NCBI RefSeq assembly: GCF_946480305.1
Contig: NZ_CAMLJQ010000091.1
Location: forward strand, 1-5,467
Length of the DNA stretch: 5,467 bases
Direction: 5' to 3'
Origin: an uncultured Caldimonas sp.
Lineage (GTDB): Bacteria; Pseudomonadota; Gammaproteobacteria; Burkholderiales; Burkholderiaceae
The stretch's first letter is position 1. Every line of letters starts with the position of its first letter. Positions 1-5,467 of the stretch are shown one piece after another. The position numbers and the translations under genes are program-made. The notes beneath the pieces are model-generated. The model was not told the origin of the DNA. It saw only the letters and a program-made list of their open reading frames with translations, and made no database searches.

Positions 1-285
1 TGCCGACGGCCCTCTCGGGCCGCCCTCGATCAGTTGGACTGGGCCAACTGATCGACCAAGGGGTTCTGGTGTTCACTCACATCGCTGCGCGATATGAGTG
101 AACCCCGTCCCCGGCGAACGGCACTTCGTGCCGACGGCCCTCTCGGGCCGCCCTCGATCAGTTGGACTGGGCCAACTGATCGACCAAGGGGTTCTGGTGT
201 TCACTCACATCGCTGCGCGATATGAGTGAACCCCGTCCCCGGCGAACGGCACTTCGTGCCGACGGCCCTCTCGGGCCGCCCTCGA

Positions 286-311
<26 letters not shown>
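1..311. repeat. Perfect 128-bp tandem repeat, about 2.4 copies, overlapping the 3' end of acs
   Basis: Positions 1-128 and 129-256 are identical by eye, and 257-311 matches the first 55 bases of the unit before diverging at 312. Each unit contains four inverted repeats: CGGCCC-TCTC-GGGCCG (7-22, 135-150, 263-278); a 12-bp perfect stem with a 6-nt loop (26-55, 154-183, 282-311); a 31-nt hairpin with arms TTCACTCA/TGAGTGAA and ATCGC/GCGAT separated by one mismatch (72-102, 200-230); and CGGCAC-TTC-GTGCCG (119-133, 247-261). The third 12-bp stem covers the last codons and stop of acs, so earlier copies are displaced duplicates of the gene tail. No spacer variation, transposase or open frame of its own is visible. 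The array starts at the window edge, so its true copy number is unknown. Confidence 0.95.
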
Positions 312-2259
<1,948 letters not shown>

Positions 2260-2265
2260 GACCGT

Positions 2266-2271
2266 CTCCTT
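2266..2271 (-). promoter_or_regulatory. Ribosome binding site of acs
   Basis: On the minus strand AAGGAG lies six bases before the ATG at 2259. This is a near-ideal Shine-Dalgarno match and spacing, and it fixes the acs start. Confidence 0.8.
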
Positions 2272-2306
2272 CTTCGGGGAAATGACTGGGAATTTGGTGC
2301 GGAACC

Positions 2307-2346
2307 TTAGGGGGATGCTCTTACGAACGCCTTACTCTGCCCCTAA
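2307..2346. promoter_or_regulatory. Inverted repeat TTAGGGG/CCCCTAA upstream of acs (possible operator)
   Basis: A perfect 7-bp inverted repeat has arms at 2307-2313 and 2340-2346, with centres 33 bp apart, close to three helical turns. Between them is a direct repeat of CTTAC at 2320-2324 and 2331-2335, 11 bp apart. The block lies 48-87 bp upstream of the acs start, where an activator could bind. I see no convincing sigma-70 promoter for acs here, which fits activator-dependent expression. Acetate genes are often controlled by LuxR-type response regulators or CRP-like proteins, but no specific regulator can be named from the sequence. Confidence 0.35.
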
Positions 2347-2354
2347 TGTCCTCC

Positions 2355-2386
2355 TTGACAGAGCGTCATATTCTGACAACTAGAAT
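2355..2386 (+). promoter_or_regulatory. Possible promoter and overlapping near-palindrome upstream of the UPF0114 gene
   Basis: A perfect -35 hexamer TTGACA (2355-2360) is followed by TAGAAT (2381-2386), five of six matches to the -10 consensus. The 20-bp spacer is too long for a strong promoter, so the pairing is uncertain. The -35 sits in an imperfect inverted repeat, TTGACAGA (2355-2362) and TCTGACAA (2372-2379), with 7 of 8 pairs matching. TGAC/GTCA half-sites occur at 2356, 2365 and 2374, each 9 bp apart in alternating orientation. A start of transcription near 2393 would leave about 40 bases of leader before the ATG at 2436. Confidence 0.35.
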
Positions 2387-2435
2387 CCGCGGCATCCGGA
2401 CTATCCCTGAGTCCGCAGTAGTGCATCACCGCCCC

Positions 2436-3032
2436 ATGGCCCAGATTCCCGACCCGCGCGCGACCCGGTTGCGCCCGCTGCCCAATCTCATCTTTGCCAG
2501 CCGTTGGCTGCAGTTGCCGCTGTACCTGGGGCTGATCCTGGCGCAAGGCGTCTACGTGTTCCATTTCTGGGTCGAGCTGTGGCACCTGATCGACGCGGCA
2601 CTGGGGAGCCAGGACGCGCTGAACAAGCTGGTGACGAGTATCGGCTACAAGTCAAGCACGCCGCTCACATCGCTGAACGAGACGGTCATCATGCTGGTCG
2701 TGCTGGCATTGATCGACGTGGTGATGATCTCCAACCTGCTGATCATGGTGATCGTCGGCGGCTACGAAACCTTCGTGTCGCGCATGCGGCTCGAAGGCCA
2801 CCCCGACCAGCCCGAATGGCTCAGCCACGTCAACGCATCGGTACTGAAGGTCAAGCTGGCCACGGCGATCATCGGCATCTCGTCGATCCACCTGCTCAAG
2901 ACCTTCATCAACGCGGGCAACTACGAACTGCAGGTGCTGATGTGGCAGACGATCATCCACGTCGCCTTCCTGTTGTCGGCGCTCGCCATCGCACTGACCG
3001 ACCGGCTGCTCACCTCCTCTCACCAGCGCTGA
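2436..3032 (+). CDS. UPF0114 family (YqhA-like, TIGR00645) inner-membrane protein of unknown function
   Basis: The product is 198 residues with four likely membrane helices at about 22-44, 83-106, 142-158 and 169-187. It resembles E. coli YqhA along its length: [14 protein letters not shown] (20-33), GYETFVS (109-115), a [11 protein letters not shown] stretch (132-142) and SSIHLLKTF (149-157) have clear counterparts there. No biochemical function is established for the family. The loop between helices 1 and 2 (about residues 50-82) is longer than in YqhA (roughly 164 residues in total), as I recall it. The ATG at 2436 is preferred because homology begins soon after it and the in-frame ATG at 2346 lies upstream of the candidate promoter. 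No clear Shine-Dalgarno precedes either start, and a GTG at 2421 is a further option. The gene is divergent from acs and followed on the same strand by mrpA after 109 bp. Confidence 0.88.
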   Translation: MAQIPDPRATRLRPLPNLIFASRWLQLPLYLGLILAQGVYVFHFWVELWHLIDAALGSQDALNKLVTSIGYKSSTPLTSLNETVIMLVVLALIDVVMISNLLIMVIVGGYETFVSRMRLEGHPDQPEWLSHVNASVLKVKLATAIIGISSIHLLKTFINAGNYELQVLMWQTIIHVAFLLSALAIALTDRLLTSSHQR

Positions 3033-3061
3033 ACACCGGCGCCGCCGCGGCGCAAGGGTGT
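3033..3061 (+). terminator. GC-rich imperfect hairpin after the UPF0114 gene (possible terminator)
   Basis: Directly after the stop codon, ACACC (3033-3037) can pair with GGTGT (3057-3061), and GCGCC (3039-3043) with GGCGC (3049-3053), around a 5-nt loop with small internal bulges. No T run follows, so this is only a candidate for stopping or slowing transcription between the UPF0114 gene and mrpA. Confidence 0.3.
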
Positions 3062-3107
3062 CCCATCGATCCGGCCCGATATAGGGCGGCAATTGCATTT
3101 GCACCAA

Positions 3108-3113
3108 TACAAT
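3108..3113 (+). promoter_or_regulatory. Possible -10 element of an mrpA promoter
   Basis: TACAAT matches five of six bases of the -10 consensus and lies 28 bases before the mrpA GTG, in a locally AT-richer stretch (3091-3113). No good -35 hexamer is found at the usual distance (3085-3090 reads GGCGGC). It suggests mrpA may have its own promoter rather than depend on read-through, but the evidence is weak. Confidence 0.25.
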
Positions 3114-3141
3114 CGCCGCTCCTTCGAGGGAACCGACCGCC

Positions 3142-5467
3142 GTGCTGCTGCTGACCGTGCTCCTGCCCCTGCTCGTGGGCACCTTCTTGACTGGCCTGCT
3201 TGGAAAAGAAAGCGCCGGCCAACGCCCGTTCCCAGCGCGTCGCGCCCTCACGGCATGGTGCGCCGCAGCGGTCACGGCGGGCAGTGCCGCGCTGCTGCTC
3301 GCGCAGGCAGGCGCCGTGTTCGACGGCCAGACGCTGCTGCAATCGTGGGAGTGGGTGCCCGAGATCGGTCTCACGCTCGGGTTCCGGCTGGACGGCCTCG
3401 CGCTGATGTTCGCGCTGCTGATCACCGGCATCGGCCTGTTGATCATCCTCTACGCGCACTACTACCTGGGCCCTGACGACTCGGTCGCCAAGTTCTACAG
3501 CCTGATGATGCTGTTCATGGCGGCGATGCTCGGCGTGGTGCTGTCCGACAACCTGCTGCTGCTGGTCGTCTTCTGGGAACTGACCAGCCTGTCGTCCTTC
3601 CTGCTCGTGGGCTACTGGAACCACCGGGCGGACGCTCGTGCGGGTGCCCGCACGGCCCTGGCCGTGACTGGCGGAGGCGGCCTTGCGATGCTCGCGGGCA
3701 TCATCGTGCTCGGCCAGATTGCCGGCACCTACGAATTGAGCGAAATGCTCGGCCGGTCGGCCGAGATCCAGGCCGACCACCGCTACCCGGCGGCCTTGAT
3801 CCTCATCCTGATCGGCTGCTTCACCAAGAGCGCGCAGTTCCCGTTCCACTTCTGGCTCCCCGAGGCGATGGCAGCACCGACGCCCGTGTCGGCCTACCTG
3901 CACTCGGCCACGATGGTGAAGGCCGGCGTCTTCCTGCTCGCGCGGCTGTACCCCGTGCTCGGCGGCACGGCACTGTTCGAGGGCATCGTCGCGACGGTCG
4001 GCATCGTGACGCTCGCCTTCGCGGCCTTCGTGGCCGTCTTCAAGCACGACCTCAAAGGCCTGTTGGCCTACTCGACGATCAGCCACCTCGGGCTCATCAC
4101 CTTCCTGATCGGGCTGGGCTCTCCGTTGTCGGCCGTCGCGGCCGTCTTCCACGTGCTGAACCACGCCACGTTCAAGGCGTCGCTGTTCATGACGGCCGGC
4201 ATCATCGACCACGAAACCGGCTCGCGCGACATGCGCCAACTCGGCGGCTTGTGGAAATACCTGCCGATGACCGCAACGCTCGCGATGGTGGCGGCGGCCT
4301 CGATGGCGGGCGTGCCGCTCGCCAACGGCTTCCTCTCCAAAGAGATGTTCTTTGCCGAAACGGTAAGCGCCGGCTGGGGCTGGGCCCTGCCGGTGGCGGC
4401 CACGTTCGCCGGCGTTTGCAGCGTGGCCTATTCGCTGCGCTTCATCCACGACGTGTTCTTCAACGGAGAGCCGAAGGAACTGCCGAACGCACACCCGCAT
4501 GAGCCGCCCTTCTTCATGAAGGCACCGGTCGGCCTGCTCGTCGTGGCGTGCATCGTGGTGGGCCTGCTGCCCACGCTCACCTTCGGCCCGATGGTGCACG
4601 TCGCCGCCACGGCCGTGCTCGGCCGCGAGTTGCCGGAGTACCACCTCGCGATCTGGCACGGCTTCAACCTGCCGCTGGTGATGAGCATCGCAGCACTCGC
4701 AGGCGGCGTGGCGATGTACTTCCTGCTGCAACGCCTGTTCCGCCTGCATGAGATGGTGGTGGAACGCTGGGTACGCGGCTACACGGCGAACGTGATGTTC
4801 TGGAAGCTGCTCGACCGGCTGTTCATGGTGGCGGGGCGCGTCACCCAGGCGCTCGAGAATGCCTCGCTGCAGCGCTATGCCGCCTGGCTGGTGGGCTCGT
4901 CGGTCATCGTGGCGCCGGTGCCGCTGTGGCGGCAAGGCAGCCCGGGCACCGGCAGCCGCGAGCTGCTGCCGGCCAGCCCGCTTGCGTTGGCCGTGTGGCT
5001 GTTGCTGCTCGCCGCATGCGCGGCCCTCGTGCTGAAACACCATGAGCGCTTCAAGGCGGTGGTGTTCACCAGCGCGGTCGGGCTCGTCGCGTCCCTGACC
5101 TTCGTTTCGCTCTCGGCGCCCGATCTGGCCCTGACGCAGCTCTCGGTGGACGTGGTCTCAACGGTGCTGCTGCTGATGGGCCTCGCACTGCTGCCACAGC
5201 ACTCGCCCAGGGAATCGAGCCGCGCACGTCGCACGCGCGACGCGCTGCTGGCTGGCGCAGGCGGCGGCGGCATCGCGTGGATGACCTGGCTCATGCTCAC
5301 GCGCGACCATGACTCCATCTCGTGGTTCTTCCTCGACCAATCGGTGCCCGGCGGCGGCGGCACCAACGCCGTCAACGTGATCCTGGTCGACTTCCGCGGC
5401 TACGACACCTTTGGCGAGATCACCGTGCTCGGCATAGCCGCACTGGGCGTGCTCGCACTGCTGGAAG
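3142..5467 (+). CDS. mrpA: Mrp-type Na+(K+)/H+ antiporter subunit A, 5' part (runs off the window)
   Basis: MrpA is the largest membrane subunit of the multi-subunit cation/proton antiporter related to complex I, used in sodium, potassium and pH homeostasis. The visible 775 residues hold an N-terminal antiporter segment (about 65-115), a proton-antiporter core (about 130-405) and a C-terminal DUF4040/MrpB-like part (about 615-775). Key features are WELTSLSSFLLVGYW (145-159) with Glu146; FTKSAQFPFHFWLPEAM (227-243) with Lys229 and His236; HSATMVKAG with Lys260; FKHDLKGLLAYSTISHLG (300-317) with Lys305; and NHATFKASLF with Lys345. These match the conserved proton-path residues of the family. 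PDLALTQLSVDVVSTVLLL (660-678) is the DUF4040 helix. The GTG start at 3142 gives a typical hydrophobic N-terminus; the only upstream SD-like match is GAGGG at 3126-3130, which is rather distant. No in-frame stop occurs before the edge. Alternative symbols are mnhA and phaA. Whether it is fused to MrpB, as in many proteobacteria, cannot be seen. Confidence 0.95.
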   Translation, partial: MLLLTVLLPLLVGTFLTGLLGKESAGQRPFPARRALTAWCAAAVTAGSAALLLAQAGAVFDGQTLLQSWEWVPEIGLTLGFRLDGLALMFALLITGIGLLIILYAHYYLGPDDSVAKFYSLMMLFMAAMLGVVLSDNLLLLVVFWELTSLSSFLLVGYWNHRADARAGARTALAVTGGGGLAMLAGIIVLGQIAGTYELSEMLGRSAEIQADHRYPAALILILIGCFTKSAQFPFHFWLPEAMAAPTPVSAYLHSATMVKAGVFLLARLYPVLGGTALFEGIVATVGIVTLAFAAFVAVFKHDLKGLLAYSTISHLGLITFLIGLGSPLSAVAAVFHVLNHATFKASLFMTAGIIDHETGSRDMRQLGGLWKYLPMTATLAMVAAASMAGVPLANGFLSKEMFFAETVSAGWGWALPVAATFAGVCSVAYSLRFIHDVFFNGEPKELPNAHPHEPPFFMKAPVGLLVVACIVVGLLPTLTFGPMVHVAATAVLGRELPEYHLAIWHGFNLPLVMSIAALAGGVAMYFLLQRLFRLHEMVVERWVRGYTANVMFWKLLDRLFMVAGRVTQALENASLQRYAAWLVGSSVIVAPVPLWRQGSPGTGSRELLPASPLALAVWLLLLAACAALVLKHHERFKAVVFTSAVGLVASLTFVSLSAPDLALTQLSVDVVSTVLLLMGLALLPQHSPRESSRARRTRDALLAGAGGGGIAWMTWLMLTRDHDSISWFFLDQSVPGGGGTNAVNVILVDFRGYDTFGEITVLGIAALGVLALLE

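Noticed and set aside
2346..2435. N-terminal extension of the UPF0114 protein from the ATG at 2346
   Set aside because: The extra 30 residues have no family similarity, there is no Shine-Dalgarno before 2346, and the stretch overlaps promoter-like and operator-like sequence.
2343..2585. 80-codon minus-strand open frame in and beside the intergenic region
   Set aside because: It is antisense to the UPF0114 gene, has no supported start and resembles no known protein.
2652..3446. 264-codon minus-strand open frame spanning the UPF0114/mrpA gap
   Set aside because: It is antisense to two genes with clear family similarity, and its composition is that of a shadow frame.
3010..5043. 677-codon open frame on the minus strand opposite mrpA
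   Set aside because: It is the complementary shadow of the mrpA membrane protein. The translation is dominated by His, Arg, Gln and Glu and shows no domain.

Overview
The window looks like chromosomal DNA from a GC-rich proteobacterium. Codon use is strongly biased to G or C in third positions, and long spurious open frames lie antisense to the real genes. The acetyl-CoA synthetase and MrpA sequences read like betaproteobacterial (Burkholderiales-type) proteins. That taxonomic guess comes from general resemblance, not from a search.

Layout. (1) Positions 1-311 hold a perfect tandem repeat with a 128-bp period: two full copies and a 55-bp partial copy. It is probably cut by the left edge of the window. 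Each unit is packed with perfect or near-perfect hairpins, and the last copy runs into the 3' end of the next gene. (2) Positions 286-2259, minus strand: a complete acs gene for AMP-forming acetyl-CoA synthetase, with its catalytic motifs and acetylation-site lysine. (3) Positions 2260-2435: a divergent intergenic region with an acs ribosome binding site and two operator-like inverted repeats. (4) Positions 2436-3032, plus strand: a small four-helix membrane protein of the UPF0114 (YqhA, TIGR00645) family, function unknown. (5) Positions 3033-3141: a short gap with a GC-rich imperfect hairpin and a possible -10 element. (6) Positions 3142-5467, plus strand: the first 775 codons of mrpA, the large antiporter subunit of an Mrp-type Na+(K+)/H+ antiporter, running off the right edge. 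The remaining mrp genes would be expected just beyond the window.

Functionally these are housekeeping genes: acetate activation, an uncharacterised inner-membrane protein, and cation/pH homeostasis. They do not form an evident single pathway. No defence system, mobile gene, CRISPR array or RNA gene was found. The most unusual item is the hairpin-rich 128-bp tandem repeat whose unit contains a copy of the last codons and stop of acs. The regulatory-looking symmetry in the acs/UPF0114 intergenic region is a lesser point of interest.
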